Shown in pieces: positions 34,130 through 43,922 of a stretch of 64,000 nucleotides of DNA. Source of the stretch: Hymenobacter telluris (lineage in GTDB: Bacteria; Bacteroidota; Bacteroidia; Cytophagales; Hymenobacteraceae); assembly GCF_017313265.1 (NCBI RefSeq), contig NZ_JAFLQZ010000001.1, forward strand, positions 310,001 to 374,000. The letters are read 5' to 3'. The position numbers and the translations under genes were made by a program. Each line of letters begins with the position of its first letter. The stretch's first letter is position 1. The notes below the pieces were generated by a model. The model ran no database searches. It saw only the letters and a list, made by a program, of their open reading frames with translations, and had not been told where the DNA came from.

Positions 34130-37100
34130 TTAGCGAAGTAGCCGTAGCGTAGTGTCTAGCCGCTGGGTGCGCAGCAAGGCCCGGTACTGTTGGCGCAGGC
34201 GTTCTTGTTGCTGGCGCTGCTCCTGCTTTTTAAAAAGCCGCACCTTGTATTTGGTGCCGGGCGCGCGGCTCAAATGCACATACACAAGGCCCCGGCTGGG
34301 GCGGCGGGTGGCCTCGCCGCTCTGGATACGCTCTACCCGTTTTTCATTGTTGCCAAACAATGCCTGCATAGGACTGAGGCCCACATACAGGTTGGCTTGT
34401 CCGTTTAGGTAATACTCACCGCTTACTGCTAGGTCGGTTAGGTTGCTGTTCATGTGCAGGCTGGGTACCAGCACTCGGTTGCCGTCCAGAATAAAGCGTG
34501 GGCTAACGGGCTCGAAATACAAATGGCTGGTTTTCTTGTCGTTCAGAAACTTTAGAGCCTGGGCCAAGGCATCCACATCCAGCAGTTCCAAGTCACGCAA
34601 ATCGGTTTTCAAGTAAGCGTGCGTCCGGTTGAGGTTTGGTAGGAAGGTGGCATCGAGGTCGGTGTGCACATCGGCCTCGCACTGCATGGTGCCTCGCACG
34701 TTGTCGGCCCGCAGCACCTCAAACTGCAAGGCCTCCGCCAGTTGAAACAATGTCGGTAGCTCGATATGTTGGAGCCGCATCTGGGCCCGTAATGGGTGGT
34801 GGTCGGGGCCGGCATCGGTTTGCATGCGGCCCTGCAACGAAATAGAGCCGCCAAATGCCTGCAACGAACAGTTTTCCAGCCGGGCACCGCCGGGTTCTAA
34901 GTGGCTGACAAGGCGGAAATTGCGGCCCCGTAGCAGGCCGTAGCGCACCTGGTCGGCCGCAACGCGCACCTGGGCCGTCACGGTGCCATCGATAAGCGGC
35001 GATGTAACGGGCCGCAGCTTGCCAGCCGAGGCGAACTTGTTTTCGGAAGGAGGGGGGCTCAACGCGGCCAAAAGTTGCAGGAGCCGCTGCACATCAAGGA
35101 GAGCATAGCGCAAATTGATGTTGGCGGTAGCCGCCGCCAGCTTGCCTTTGCGAAGTTGAGCTGTGGCGCTTACGCGCCCAAAGCCCCCGGCGCTGGTTTC
35201 AAAGTTCAGATAAGGCAGCCGAAAAGCGGGGCCATTCTTGTCGAGCCGCAGGCGTACGTTGGTTAGGTTTTCACCGGCTGGCAGGGTAAGTGTTTGCACG
35301 GTGGCCACTATCTGGCCGTTGGCCGCCAGCACCACTTCGCGCAGGCTTGGGTCGGTGGGCGTTGCGGCGGTACGGCGCGGTTCCCGGTCGAGAAGGGCCA
35401 GCAGGCGGCGGTACTCAATGGTGTTGAAGCGTAACGCCAGCCGCATAGCCACTGGCTGCAGATGCAGTGTATCGGTGGGCCAGCTTACGGCGCCGCTGGC
35501 CTGGCCCCCCCACACGCGGGTTTGCAGGTTGGTGAGCTGCACGTAGCGGCCATTGTGCTGCACGGTGGCTGCCAGTTGGTATAAGGTATCGGCGGGCAGT
35601 ACCAGCCGCCCGCACGCAAGCCGGATGTTCAGCCGTAAACCCGCCGGTAAGAGGTTCATTGCCCGAGCTGCCAATTCCTGGTTACGGGTGCGGCCGGGTT
35701 TGCGCGGCCGGGGTGCCCGGTGCGGCTGGCCGGCGGGCGGGGCCAGCAACTGCCGCAGCCGGTCCAGCCGTAGCTCATCCACGGCAAATGTGCCCCTGAC
35801 CATCGTAACCGGGTGCTGCCCGTTGAAGTATGACAGCAGATACGTGGTGCTGGCATTGGCCTTCACCTGCATGCCGTTGAGGCGGCCCGTGAGGTTTTCC
35901 AGCTGCCACAAACTGTCGCGCAAGCCCAGCTTCACGTTCAGCCCCGACATATCGGCGCCGCGGCTGGGCACCCGAAACGAAGCGTTTTCTAGCGTGATAG
36001 TACCGCGCACTGCCAAAGGAGGCAGTTCGGTGTTGCTGGCGCGTAGTGCCCGCCGGGTAGCCCGCGCCGGAATTTCTGGTAGGGGGCCATTGAACCGGAT
36101 GTTGAGGGTGGCAATGCCTTGCCGGGCCTGCCAGAGGCCCGGCGCTACCACAGCGGCCAGGGTTTGCAGCTCAGTGCGGCCACGTACTCGCCCAGTGAGT
36201 ATTGGCCGCAGAAAGTTACGCGCTGTGAGGGCCGCATCAAGTTCGCCGGCCGTGGAGTACAGCCGGCACTGGGTGAAGGTGAGTGAAGTAGTACGCGAAT
36301 CGTGTTCGGGGCCGTTGTCGAAGGTGCCACGGGCATCCCAGCGGCGAATGCGCCGGGTGGAGTCGGCCCATTGAATTTGAGCGTTTCGCAGTTGAAATTT
36401 CAAGATGGTGCGCGGCCGAGCCGATGGCCCGCTGAACCCTTTGATAGTGTACCAGATGCGGGCGTGGCTGGGGCTACGGGCTCCTTCCAGGTATTGATGC
36501 AACCCCGGCGGCAACGCTACGTGGAGCACCTCCAGCAGAGGCTGCGCCCCCACCATGCGCAAGTCGAGCCGGGTGCCGCGCGGCTGGCCGGGCGGTGGTG
36601 CCTGATGGGTTCCTCTGATAACTACCGTGTCGCCGTTGAGGGTGGCGCGGGTGCGCAGGAAGGTGCCTTTGCGCTGCTTGAAATCGTACTGGTAGCTGAC
36701 CTGCGCCCGTACCGGCTCCCGCTCAAACAAATTGCCCCGCCCACTGCGCAAAAATACCAGCTGCCCATCGAGTAGGCCGCGGACTTGCGCAATGCCCGCC
36801 CGCCCCCGTGCCCGCAACCGCGCCCGGTATACAAACGCCTCGAAACCACTGCGCTGAAAGTCGTTGCGGTCGGTTACGCGGAAGTTTATTAGGGTAAGGG
36901 AGTCGAGGTCGAAATCGGGCGGGGAGCTGGCGGAACTACGCCGGGGCCCCTTGCCGTGCAGGCCCCAGTCCTGGCCGGTGGAGTCGGTAAGCTGCCGGAA
37001 CTCGGTGTTGTGTAGCGTGAGGTGGTTCACTTTCACCCGGCCGTACAGCAGCTCACTAAGCTGAAGGCGGGCATCGGCACGCTCAATGCGCAACACGGGC

Positions 37101-37360
37101 ACATTGCCGCGGGCGGTGGTATCGGTGAGGTAGAAATGCCGCAGCGAAACAGTGAAATCCGGAAAGTCGCGGAAGGGCGAGAAATCCACCTCAAACGGCG
37201 CCAGCACTAGGTCAGAGTTGCGGGCCAGCCGTTCCCGAATCAGGTGCGCTACTCGTTGGCGGCCCCAGCCGGAACTCAGTAAAAGCAACGCTCCCAGCGC
37301 AATAACCACCACTCCTAGCAACGAAAAGCCCAGCAGCTGACGAATAGAAGGGCGTTTCAT
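34130..37360 (-). CDS. AsmA-like envelope protein
   Basis: The protein has 1076 residues. One N-terminal membrane anchor (LLGFSLLGVVVIALGALLLL) is followed by a long extracytoplasmic beta-rich region. The start of the AsmA region shows APFEVDFSPFRDFPDFTVSLRHFYLTD, and the C-terminal third has the AsmA_2-type stretch DVDALAQALKFLNDKKTSHLYFEPVSPRF and MNSNLTDLAVSGEYYLNGQANLYVGLSP. A basic tail ends it. AsmA-like proteins bridge the periplasm and are implicated in phospholipid transport to the outer membrane; this would fit with the Mla pair. It is monocistronic. Confidence 0.85.
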   Translation of the reverse strand: MKRPSIRQLLGFSLLGVVVIALGALLLLSSGWGRQRVAHLIRERLARNSDLVLAPFEVDFSPFRDFPDFTVSLRHFYLTDTTARGNVPVLRIERADARLQLSELLYGRVKVNHLTLHNTEFRQLTDSTGQDWGLHGKGPRRSSASSPPDFDLDSLTLINFRVTDRNDFQRSGFEAFVYRARLRARGRAGIAQVRGLLDGQLVFLRSGRGNLFEREPVRAQVSYQYDFKQRKGTFLRTRATLNGDTVVIRGTHQAPPPGQPRGTRLDLRMVGAQPLLEVLHVALPPGLHQYLEGARSPSHARIWYTIKGFSGPSARPRTILKFQLRNAQIQWADSTRRIRRWDARGTFDNGPEHDSRTTSLTFTQCRLYSTAGELDAALTARNFLRPILTGRVRGRTELQTLAAVVAPGLWQARQGIATLNIRFNGPLPEIPARATRRALRASNTELPPLAVRGTITLENASFRVPSRGADMSGLNVKLGLRDSLWQLENLTGRLNGMQVKANASTTYLLSYFNGQHPVTMVRGTFAVDELRLDRLRQLLAPPAGQPHRAPRPRKPGRTRNQELAARAMNLLPAGLRLNIRLACGRLVLPADTLYQLAATVQHNGRYVQLTNLQTRVWGGQASGAVSWPTDTLHLQPVAMRLALRFNTIEYRRLLALLDREPRRTAATPTDPSLREVVLAANGQIVATVQTLTLPAGENLTNVRLRLDKNGPAFRLPYLNFETSAGGFGRVSATAQLRKGKLAAATANINLRYALLDVQRLLQLLAALSPPPSENKFASAGKLRPVTSPLIDGTVTAQVRVAADQVRYGLLRGRNFRLVSHLEPGGARLENCSLQAFGGSISLQGRMQTDAGPDHHPLRAQMRLQHIELPTLFQLAEALQFEVLRADNVRGTMQCEADVHTDLDATFLPNLNRTHAYLKTDLRDLELLDVDALAQALKFLNDKKTSHLYFEPVSPRFILDGNRVLVPSLHMNSNLTDLAVSGEYYLNGQANLYVGLSPMQALFGNNEKRVERIQSGEATRRPSRGLVYVHLSRAPGTKYKVRLFKKQEQRQQQERLRQQYRALLRTQRLDTTLRLLR

Positions 37361-37521
37361 GCGGTGAAGTAGGGCGTAGGCAACGTAGTAAGTAAGAGGC
37401 GGATGCAGTTTTTACGCAAAAACTACTGTTGTGGTACGCGCCGTACGCTATTAGAATCTGGGAATCCTAAGGGCGAGCTTATTTGACGATAAAATATATT
37501 TAGACAAATTCTAAATAGTTT

Positions 37522-37529
37522 TACTTTTG
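37522..37529 (+). promoter_or_regulatory. -7 box for the 37562 gene
   Basis: TACTTTTG matches TAnnTTTG. TTA sits at 37500-37502 with the ideal 19-base spacer, one base off TTG. Confidence 0.5.
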
Positions 37530-37561
37530 GCATCCTTCCACCTCTTGAGCTACTTCTTGCC

Positions 37562-37885
37562 ATGGCGCAATTCTTTCACCACAACGACTTCGGGTACTGC
37601 GCCCGTTGTCCGCGTACTTGCCATTTGCACGTTTGCTTTGGCAACGTTGCTCTAGCTGCCACGCCCACTGAGTTTGCCGAGTTCCGCCGCATTGTTACGG
37701 ATACGTGGCAGTATCATTGCCTGCGCACCCACGACCCAGAGGCTCGCTGCATTGCCTTGCGCACGCCGGCTCCGCACCTGGCGCTGGTTTTCTCGCTGGT
37801 AGAACTCACCCAACTCAGCGACATTCTGGAAAACACGGCATTGTTGCTGGAAGTAGAGCAATTACTGACCCCACAAACCGATTAG
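37562..37885 (+). CDS. Small Cys/His-rich protein, unknown
   Basis: The protein has 107 residues. The N-terminus carries a cysteine-rich cluster (YCARCPRTCHLHVCFGN) that looks like a metal site or redox-active finger. The remainder is an alpha/beta stretch (TEFAEFRRIVTDTW ... LALVFSLVELTQLSDILENTALLLEVEQLL). It resembles small uncharacterised Bacteroidota proteins (DUF6686 type), recalled from memory without a search. It is monocistronic behind a good promoter box. A role in metal handling is only a guess. Confidence 0.7.
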   Translation: MAQFFHHNDFGYCARCPRTCHLHVCFGNVALAATPTEFAEFRRIVTDTWQYHCLRTHDPEARCIALRTPAPHLALVFSLVELTQLSDILENTALLLEVEQLLTPQTD

Positions 37886-38109
37886 CCGAAAACCAGGCTG
37901 TATAAACGCAACCCCATAAAAGGCGCCGGCATTCCAAGCGCAGTTGAGCAATGACAGCCTTTCGGTTATAGGCCTTGTTAGTTGTTGAGTGTCCACATAA
38001 TCTAGCAGAACTTCTGAAAATAGCCGCCCGCATTCAGCAACCGTCGGGCTTTAGGTGAAGCAGCGTTTTTTGCCTTCCTTGAAGGCTGCTACTCCTATCC
38101 GCTGTTTCT

Positions 38110-39987
38110 ATGCAACTTCCTTCCCTGAGCCGTGTAGCGGTTGAAGCCGCCCGCGTAGTTCGCCGGTTCCCACTCACCCTGTTGTGCGCGCTGGTGCTGT
38201 GCGTGACGGGTATCCACGCTATTCGCAACGAAAAAGACGCCTACGACTGGCTGTTTCCACTGTTGTCGGCTGGGGGGCTAGGGCTTACCCTTACTTTGAG
38301 TGTGGCATTGGCGGGCGAACGGTACCAGTGGCCGAGGTGGGTGCGCTTGTTAGTGCAGGTAGGGGCAGTGGCACTAGTGGGCGTCTGGTATTGGCTGTGC
38401 CCACTTGAACCAAACCAAACCTGGGGCTTGCGCCTGGTGTTACTGCTGCTGGGCTTGCACCTGCTGGTAGCCGTGGTGCCCTACCTACCCGAATTGCGCC
38501 GCCGCGCCGATACGTCCGGTTTCTGGCGCTACAACGAAACGCTGTTTCTGCGCATCCTCACGGCCGGAATCTATTCCGGGGTGCTGTATGTGGGATGTGC
38601 GTTGGCCTTAACGGCCATCAACAATCTATTCGATGTAAAGCTGGACAATCATCTGTACGGCTACCTGTTTGTGGTGCTGGCTACGGTATTTAATACCTGG
38701 TTTTTCCTGGCCGGTGTGCCGCACGATTTCAAGGCGTTGGAGCAGGACGCGCCGTACCCCAAGGCGCTGAAGCTGTTCACGCAGTTTGTGCTGCTGCCGC
38801 TGGTGGTGCTGTACTTAGCTATTCTGTACGCCTACCTGACCCGCATTCTGGTGCTGCAAACCCTACCCAAAGGTTGGGTGTCGTTGCTGGTGTTGGCGTT
38901 GTCGGTGGCGGGTATCTTCGCGCTGCTGCTCATCCACCCCGTCCGCGACGATGCCGACAACACCTGGATTCGCACGTTTGCGCGCTGGTTTTACCGGGCG
39001 CTGTTTCCGTTGCTGGGGCTGCTGGCTGTGGCTATTGGCACCCGCATCCGGGCGTACGGCATCACCGAGGAGCGGTATTTTGTGCTGGTGCTGGCGGCGT
39101 GGCTGGCCATTATGGCCACCTACTTCTTGCTGCGGCAGGGCCGGGGCATCATCTGGATTCCGGCTTCCCTGGCACTTATAGCCTTTCTGGCGGCGGCTGG
39201 CCCGTGGAGTGCCTTTGCCGTGGCCGAACGGAGCCAGCTCAACCAACTGCGCGAACTGGCCGCGCAGTACAACCTGCTGCAAAACGGCAAGCTCGACGGC
39301 GTGGGCAAACGGCTGCCGAAACTTTCTAAACGAGTGAAGCAGCGGGTGGCTTCAGTGTTTGGATTCTTCGCCGAGCGTGACGCCATGCAACGGTTGCAGC
39401 CGTTTTTCGCGGCCAGCCTGGCAAAGCCTGATTCAATGCGTACTAAGAAGGAGTGGGAACAGCGAAGTTGGATGGATGACCGATTGTACGAGGTAAGTGG
39501 CATTCCGCGCTGGAACCGGTACGATTCAGGAGAGGAAAACGAAGTAGCAGCCACCTTTCAAACTCCTCGCTTGAAATATGAGGCGCTGGGCGGCGGCCGG
39601 TACTGGTTGCCAGGAGTTGATTTGTACCGATATGATACTATTGCTAATGTACTTACAGAGGTTTCCGCCCAAGAAGGCACGTTCCGGCTACGCGCGGCTA
39701 ACCACGGGTACGACATCTGGTTGGAACAACTGCGTGCCGACAGCACGTGGCAACGCCAGCTGAGCGTATCCCCCGGTACAATAGCCGATTCACTAATACG
39801 CAAGCACGGCCGCGACCCGGAAGATGTTGTAGAATTGCCAACAGAAAGGCTGACGCTACGAACCGCTATTCCTGGAGCTACGCTGCAAGTGTACCTGCGT
39901 GAGTTAACCCGCCGAGAGGAACACGATACGATATTCTACAGTTTTGAAGGAAACGCGCTGCTTGAACTTCACCCGCAACCTAAATAA
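38110..39987 (+). CDS. DUF4153 polytopic membrane protein
   Basis: The protein has 625 residues. About ten hydrophobic segments fill residues 20-375, including the conserved region FLRILTAGIYSGVLYVGCALALTAINNLF and LYLAILYAYLTRILV. The last 250 residues are a soluble domain with many charged residues. Length and order match DUF4153 proteins, which are membrane proteins of unknown function in Bacteroidota and Firmicutes. It ends at a bidirectional terminator shared with guaA. Confidence 0.87.
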   Translation: MQLPSLSRVAVEAARVVRRFPLTLLCALVLCVTGIHAIRNEKDAYDWLFPLLSAGGLGLTLTLSVALAGERYQWPRWVRLLVQVGAVALVGVWYWLCPLEPNQTWGLRLVLLLLGLHLLVAVVPYLPELRRRADTSGFWRYNETLFLRILTAGIYSGVLYVGCALALTAINNLFDVKLDNHLYGYLFVVLATVFNTWFFLAGVPHDFKALEQDAPYPKALKLFTQFVLLPLVVLYLAILYAYLTRILVLQTLPKGWVSLLVLALSVAGIFALLLIHPVRDDADNTWIRTFARWFYRALFPLLGLLAVAIGTRIRAYGITEERYFVLVLAAWLAIMATYFLLRQGRGIIWIPASLALIAFLAAAGPWSAFAVAERSQLNQLRELAAQYNLLQNGKLDGVGKRLPKLSKRVKQRVASVFGFFAERDAMQRLQPFFAASLAKPDSMRTKKEWEQRSWMDDRLYEVSGIPRWNRYDSGEENEVAATFQTPRLKYEALGGGRYWLPGVDLYRYDTIANVLTEVSAQEGTFRLRAANHGYDIWLEQLRADSTWQRQLSVSPGTIADSLIRKHGRDPEDVVELPTERLTLRTAIPGATLQVYLRELTRREEHDTIFYSFEGNALLELHPQPK

Positions 39988-40001
39988 ACCAGCTAAAGCA
40001 T

Positions 40002-40035
40002 AAAGGGCCGCCAGCGTAATGCCAGCGGCCCTTTT
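40002..40035. terminator. Bidirectional terminator between DUF4153 and guaA
   Basis: The stem aaagggccgc / gcggcccttt (with an inner CAGC-type loop) lies between converging stop codons and ends in T residues on both strands. Confidence 0.85.
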
Positions 40036-40057
40036 CACTCAGCTACTCAGTTACTCT

Positions 40058-41590
40058 CTATTCCCACTCGATAGTTGCCGGGGGCTTGGAGCTGATGTCG
40101 TACACCACGCGGTTGATGCCGCGCACTTGGTTGATGATTTTGTTGCTGATTTCGGCCAGGAACTCGTAAGGGAGGTGGGCCCAGTCGGCGGTCATGCCGT
40201 CCACGCTGGTTACGGCGCGCAGAGCTACCACCTGCTCGTAGGTGCGCTCGTCGCCCATTACGCCCACGCTCTGGATGGGGAGCAGCATTACGCCGGCCTG
40301 CCAGGTTTTGTCGTAGAGGTTGTGGGCTTTCAGGCCGTTGATGAAGATGGCGTCGGCACGCTGAAGCAAATCCACTTTGGCGGGCGTGATGTCGCCGAGG
40401 ATGCGGATGCCCAGGCCGGGGCCGGGGAAGGGGTGGCGGTGTAGGATGTTGGTGGGCAAGCCCAGCGTGTGGCCTACTTCGCGCACCTCATCCTTGAACA
40501 AAGCCCGCAGCGGCTCCACAATCCGCAGGTTCATTTTCTCGGGCAGCCCGCCCACGTTGTGGTGGCTCTTGATGGTTACGGCCGGGCCCTTCACCGACAC
40601 CGACTCAATTACATCGGGGTAAATGGTGCCCTGGGCCAGCCAGCGGGCGCCGTCTACTTTCTGCGCTTCTCTATCAAACACCTCAATAAAGGTGCGGCCA
40701 ATGGCTTTGCGCTTCAGTTCGGGGTCGGTGAGGCCAGCCAAGGCAGTATAGAACTCCTGCGAGGCATCCACGCCGCGCACGTTCAAACCCAGGTCCTTGT
40801 AGGAGTGCAGCACATCTTCGTACTCGTCTTTGCGCAGCAGCCCGTTGTTCACGAAAATGCCGTGCAGCCGCGTGCCAACGGCCTTGTGCAGCAGCAGCGC
40901 CGCCACCGAAGAATCCACCCCACCCGACAAGCCCAGTATCACCTGGTCCTGCTCGCCGATGGTGCGTTGCAGCGTAGCCACCATGCTGTCCACGAAGTGC
41001 TCCGGGGTCCAGCTTTGGTCGAGGCCGCAGATGTTTACCACAAAGTTCTGGAGCAGGGTTTTGCCGTCGGTGCTGTGCGTTACCTCGGGGTGGAACTGAA
41101 TGCCGTAGGTCGGCTGCCCCTCAATCTTGAATGCGGCTACGTCTACTTCCGGAGTGCTGGCAATAATGTCGAAGCCCGCGGGCAGGTGCTTGATGGTATC
41201 ACCATGCGACATCCACACCTGCGACTCGGTGGGTACGCCGTGCAACAGGGGGCTCTCGTGGTTCACGTGGGCCAGCCGGGCCCGGCCATACTCGCGGATG
41301 GTAGCGGGCAGCACCTCGCCGCCTTGCTGGTGCGCCAGCAGCTGCGCGCCGTAGCACACCCCCAGCACCGGCACCTGGCCTAAGTAGTTGGAAAGGTCGG
41401 GGTTGGGCGATTCGGCGTCGCGCACGGAGCAGGGCGAACCGGAAAGCACAACGCCCCGGATATCCTCAGTGAGGGCCGGGGCGTGCGTATAAGGGTGAAT
41501 TTCGCAGTACACATTCAATTCCCGAATGCGCCGGGCAATTAACTGCGTGTACTGCGACCCAAAATCGAGAATCAGAATCTGTTGAGGCAT
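40058..41590 (-). CDS. guaA: GMP synthase (glutamine-hydrolysing)
   Basis: The protein has 510 residues, starting [20 protein letters not shown] (ATG complement 41588-41590). The class I glutamine amidotransferase domain has its nucleophile Cys at about 79 in [11 protein letters not shown] and a His-Glu pair in FHPEVTHS. The ATP-pyrophosphatase P-loop is [17 protein letters not shown]. The C-terminal dimerisation domain ends [17 protein letters not shown]. It converts XMP to GMP. Its -7 box ends three bases before the ATG (41601-41594), so the transcript probably begins at or close to the start codon. Confidence 0.97.
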   Translation of the reverse strand: MPQQILILDFGSQYTQLIARRIRELNVYCEIHPYTHAPALTEDIRGVVLSGSPCSVRDAESPNPDLSNYLGQVPVLGVCYGAQLLAHQQGGEVLPATIREYGRARLAHVNHESPLLHGVPTESQVWMSHGDTIKHLPAGFDIIASTPEVDVAAFKIEGQPTYGIQFHPEVTHSTDGKTLLQNFVVNICGLDQSWTPEHFVDSMVATLQRTIGEQDQVILGLSGGVDSSVAALLLHKAVGTRLHGIFVNNGLLRKDEYEDVLHSYKDLGLNVRGVDASQEFYTALAGLTDPELKRKAIGRTFIEVFDREAQKVDGARWLAQGTIYPDVIESVSVKGPAVTIKSHHNVGGLPEKMNLRIVEPLRALFKDEVREVGHTLGLPTNILHRHPFPGPGLGIRILGDITPAKVDLLQRADAIFINGLKAHNLYDKTWQAGVMLLPIQSVGVMGDERTYEQVVALRAVTSVDGMTADWAHLPYEFLAEISNKIINQVRGINRVVYDISSKPPATIEWE

Positions 41591-41593
41591 AGG

Positions 41594-41623
41594 CAAAGGT
41601 AAGCACGAGCGGCAGGAGCACAA
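41594..41623 (-). promoter_or_regulatory. guaA promoter, full -33/-7 match
   Basis: The minus strand has TTG, a spacer of exactly 19 bases, then TACCTTTG, followed three bases later by the guaA ATG. This is the cleanest promoter on the minus strand here and predicts a leaderless or nearly leaderless mRNA. Confidence 0.75.
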
Positions 41624-41725
41624 AATAACCGCCGTGTTACAATGCCATTTCCCAACCTGTCCTTTAAATAATATAAAAAATGTTCAAGCGCATTGGATTA
41701 GTTTAAAAAATAATTGTCTTATACA

Positions 41726-41755
41726 TTGATTATATAATTATGCCATATATATTTG
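41726..41755 (+). promoter_or_regulatory. Promoter for the 41839 gene, full -33/-7 match
   Basis: TTG at 41726-41728, a 19-base spacer, and TATATTTG at 41748-41755. It lies in an AT-rich region and predicts a 5' leader of about 80 bases. Confidence 0.75.
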
Positions 41756-41838
41756 TAACACTAACTACTGGTTGATAACCGAAACAAGTTTCAGTACCAC
41801 CAAGTTGGGCCGCCCTCTTACCTTACACTCCTACTTGC

Positions 41839-42312
41839 ATGCAACTCTCTCTACTCCTTACTCTAGGCGCGACCAGCCTTTTCTTGTCGACTGCGGCTAT
41901 GGCCCAGCAAACCGCTTCCCTGTCTTCGGGCAAAGCCTTGCCGAAGAATACACTTGCTATGAATACGCGGACGGCCCCAAGCCTGGACGCAAAAGCCGAA
42001 GTTCTGGAAGCTAAAGATTTCAAAGGAACTGTTGTTGACGAGTTGGGAGAGCCGCTTGCCGGCGCGGTGGTATCGGTAATTGCTGGGAACAACCAGTTCA
42101 GCACCACCACCACTACCAATGCCGAGGGAGAGTACGTTATTACATCTACAAGCACATCACCGGTGTTGCTGGTAACCTACGCTGGCTGCAACGACATTCA
42201 GCAGAAAGCGGTGTACGGCCACCCCATAACGTTCCAGATGGAGTTTATCGATAACTACGAGCGGAAGCTGAAAAAGCAAACCAAAACGGCCGAAAAAGCC
42301 TGGCGCAACTAA
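41839..42312 (+). CDS. Secreted protein with carboxypeptidase-regulatory-like domain
   Basis: The protein has 157 residues with a signal peptide ending near TAAMAQQ. After a short linker comes a CarboxypepD_reg-like beta sandwich (about 65-140): DFKGTVVDELGEPLAGAVVSV, TTTNAEGEYVITSTSTSPVLLVTYAGC. It ends in a Lys-rich helix. This is the domain that forms the N-terminus of SusC-type receptors, but here it stands alone without plug or barrel. Its partner is unknown. The promoter upstream is a near-perfect Bacteroidota match. Confidence 0.82.
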   Translation: MQLSLLLTLGATSLFLSTAAMAQQTASLSSGKALPKNTLAMNTRTAPSLDAKAEVLEAKDFKGTVVDELGEPLAGAVVSVIAGNNQFSTTTTTNAEGEYVITSTSTSPVLLVTYAGCNDIQQKAVYGHPITFQMEFIDNYERKLKKQTKTAEKAWRN

Positions 42313-42513
42313 GTAGCAAGCTAATTATCTACTGAAGTGCCGCGTTATTCAGCCCCAAGTGTGGAGACATAACGCGGCACTTTCATGTGTACTGCGGGAC
42401 TACTACAAGCCAGCGCAACCGGTAAGCGAAATAAAAGCGCCTGATTATCTGCGTGTAGATGCTGCAAACGCAAAAAAAGCAGGCACATCAGTACCAGCCG
42501 CGCAAAACGTGTG

Positions 42514-42521
42514 TATCTTTG
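42514..42521 (+). promoter_or_regulatory. SRP RNA promoter -7 box
   Basis: TATCTTTG ends six bases before the predicted 5' end of the SRP RNA. Confidence 0.6.
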
Positions 42522-42526
42522 CACCC

Positions 42527-42617
42527 GGCGAGTCAGAACGACCAGCTCCTGTTGAACTCCCCCAGGACCGGAAGGTAGCAAGGGTAAACGGTTGAGCGGT
42601 GCGATTTTGGCTCGCTT
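42527..42617 (+). ncRNA. ffs: Signal recognition particle RNA (small bacterial type)
   Basis: The conserved domain IV apex is visible as caggaccggaaggtagcaag followed by ggtaaacgg, with the GGAA tetraloop and the asymmetric internal loop that binds Ffh. The 5' end gcgagtca (42528-42535) pairs with tggctcgc (42608-42615) to close the hairpin with one G-U, and an eight-T tract follows. The length of about 90 nt fits the small SRP RNA. It would guide nascent inner-membrane proteins to the translocon. It lies in the gap between 42312 and fsa. Confidence 0.9.
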
Positions 42618-42682
42618 TTTTTTGCCCATACCCCAACGGGTTTACAGATTTCAGGGCTCCGCGAAGCCCCCTGTTTCCAAAC

Positions 42683-42707
42683 AAAAGCGGCTCTATCAGC
42701 CGCTTTT
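42683..42707 (+). terminator. Hairpin between SRP RNA and fsa
   Basis: A perfect 10-bp stem, aaaagcggct / agccgctttt, with a five-base loop, about 65 bases after the SRP RNA. The bases up to fsa otherwise contain only weakly matching repeat arms (around 42645 and 42760). Confidence 0.6.
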
Positions 42708-42836
42708 CGCATTCTTAAAGGGTGATACTTCCTGCCGGACTTGTAGTTGGAAGTACAAAATCTGTGCAATCCGAAGAATCCGCTGAATCAGTGAGTAGCT
42801 TTGGGCATTGTTGTTTTTACTTGATGTTGCTGCCGC

Positions 42837-43493
42837 ATGAAATTTTTCATTGATACCGCCAACCTGAAAGACATTCAGGAAGCCGTGGAGCTGGGTGTGC
42901 TCGACGGCGTTACCACCAATCCTTCCTTGATGGCCAAAGAAGGCATTAAGGGCACTGATGCGGTGATGGCGCATTACAAGCAAATTTGCGAACTGGTAGA
43001 CGGTGACGTATCGGCCGAGGTAATTGCCACCGATTACGAAGGCATCATTCGGGAAGGGGAGGCGTTGGCCGAATTGCACCCCAATATTGTAGTGAAAGTG
43101 CCCATGATTCGGGACGGGGTGAAAGCCATTCGCTACTTCACCGATAAAGGCATTAAAACCAACTGCACCCTGATTTTTTCGGCTGGGCAGGCGCTGCTAG
43201 CTGCCAAAGCCGGCGCTACCTACGTGTCGCCGTTTGTGGGCCGGCTTGATGATATTGGAGCCGACGGCATGCAGCTGATTCAGCAAATCGTGGATATCTT
43301 CTCGAATTACGGATACCCCACGCAGGTACTGGCCGCCTCAGTGCGCCACATTCCGCACTTAATTCAGTGCGCCGAACTGGGGGCTGATGTGGTTACCTGC
43401 CCGCTCAACGTTATTACCGGCCTGCTCAACCACCCCCTCACCGACAAAGGCCTCGCCACCTTCCTGGCCGACCACAAGAAGGTTAATTCGTAA
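42837..43493 (+). CDS. fsa: Fructose-6-phosphate aldolase / small transaldolase
   Basis: The protein has 218 residues, the short transaldolase subfamily. It starts [20 protein letters not shown], has [12 protein letters not shown], the Schiff-base Lys at about 87 in VVKVPM, and [31 protein letters not shown], ending with [21 protein letters not shown]. It is a cytoplasmic sugar-phosphate aldolase acting either as FSA or as a pentose-phosphate transaldolase; the sequence alone does not separate these. It is followed by a heptamer repeat and the 43606 gene. Confidence 0.94.
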   Translation: MKFFIDTANLKDIQEAVELGVLDGVTTNPSLMAKEGIKGTDAVMAHYKQICELVDGDVSAEVIATDYEGIIREGEALAELHPNIVVKVPMIRDGVKAIRYFTDKGIKTNCTLIFSAGQALLAAKAGATYVSPFVGRLDDIGADGMQLIQQIVDIFSNYGYPTQVLAASVRHIPHLIQCAELGADVVTCPLNVITGLLNHPLTDKGLATFLADHKKVNS

Positions 43494-43599
43494 TTGAGTT
43501 ATGAGTTAAAAGTTAGGAGTTATGAGTTCTTGGCCGATTGCTACTCCGCTCATAATCCCAACTCATAACTCCTAACTTTTAACTCATATCTCATAACTC
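43494..43599. repeat. Heptamer-arm inverted repeat after fsa
   Basis: The left arm (43494-43528) reads gagttat, gagttaa, aagttag, gagttat. The right arm (43560-43599), read in complement, is identical but contains one additional heptamer (gagatat). The element fills the fsa-43606 gap and is nearly the same family as 2278-2373. Confidence 0.88.
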
Positions 43600-43605
43600 G
43601 AAGAG

Positions 43606-43809
43606 ATGTACATCATCAAAGTAAAAGGCAAGGCCAAGATTCCGGACTACATTCAACTGCGGGACGAAAACTTCGTGCTGATTGCGTATTTCCGCGCCGA
43701 CCGGCCTTTGAAGGATTTGCACCGCTACGGCCTCGAAAACAAGGAAACTGCTCTGGCAGCCGTTATTGAAGGCCTTGCTTTTGGCAAGCTGCAGAAACTG
43801 GAAATCTAG
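43606..43809 (+). CDS. Small conserved-looking protein before ftsE
   Basis: The 67-residue ORF starts MYIIKVKGKAKIPDYIQLRD and is a compact alpha/beta protein with no signal or membrane segment (ENFVLIAYFRADRPLKDLHRYGLEN ... LAFGKLQKLEI). It starts seven bases after the right arm of a heptamer repeat. Codon use and spacing fit a real gene between fsa and ftsE, but I recognise no family. Co-transcription with ftsE is possible though another repeat intervenes. Confidence 0.7.
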   Translation: MYIIKVKGKAKIPDYIQLRDENFVLIAYFRADRPLKDLHRYGLENKETALAAVIEGLAFGKLQKLEI

Positions 43810-43814
43810 TTTAA

Positions 43815-43919
43815 TGCATGGTGCATAGTGCTGAGTGCTTGAAGTGTTTGGTTGTCTTTAAAAAAAGCAATTGGCACTCTGGCTCTTAACTACTAAGCAC
43901 CAAGCACCAAGCACTAAAA
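43815..43919. repeat. Heptamer-arm inverted repeat before ftsE
   Basis: The right arm (43885-43919) carries taagcac and caagcac units, and the left arm has looser agtgctg/agtgctt units. Pairing is weaker than in the other copies. The right arm ends four bases before the ftsE ATG, and its units match those of the element at 57729-57842. Confidence 0.7.
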
Positions 43920-43922
43920 AAC

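Noticed and set aside
42630..42800. Another inverted repeat with gattgcacagatt-like arms near fsa
   Set aside because: Arms pair poorly and the 7-bp period is unclear, so it is not listed as a member of the family.
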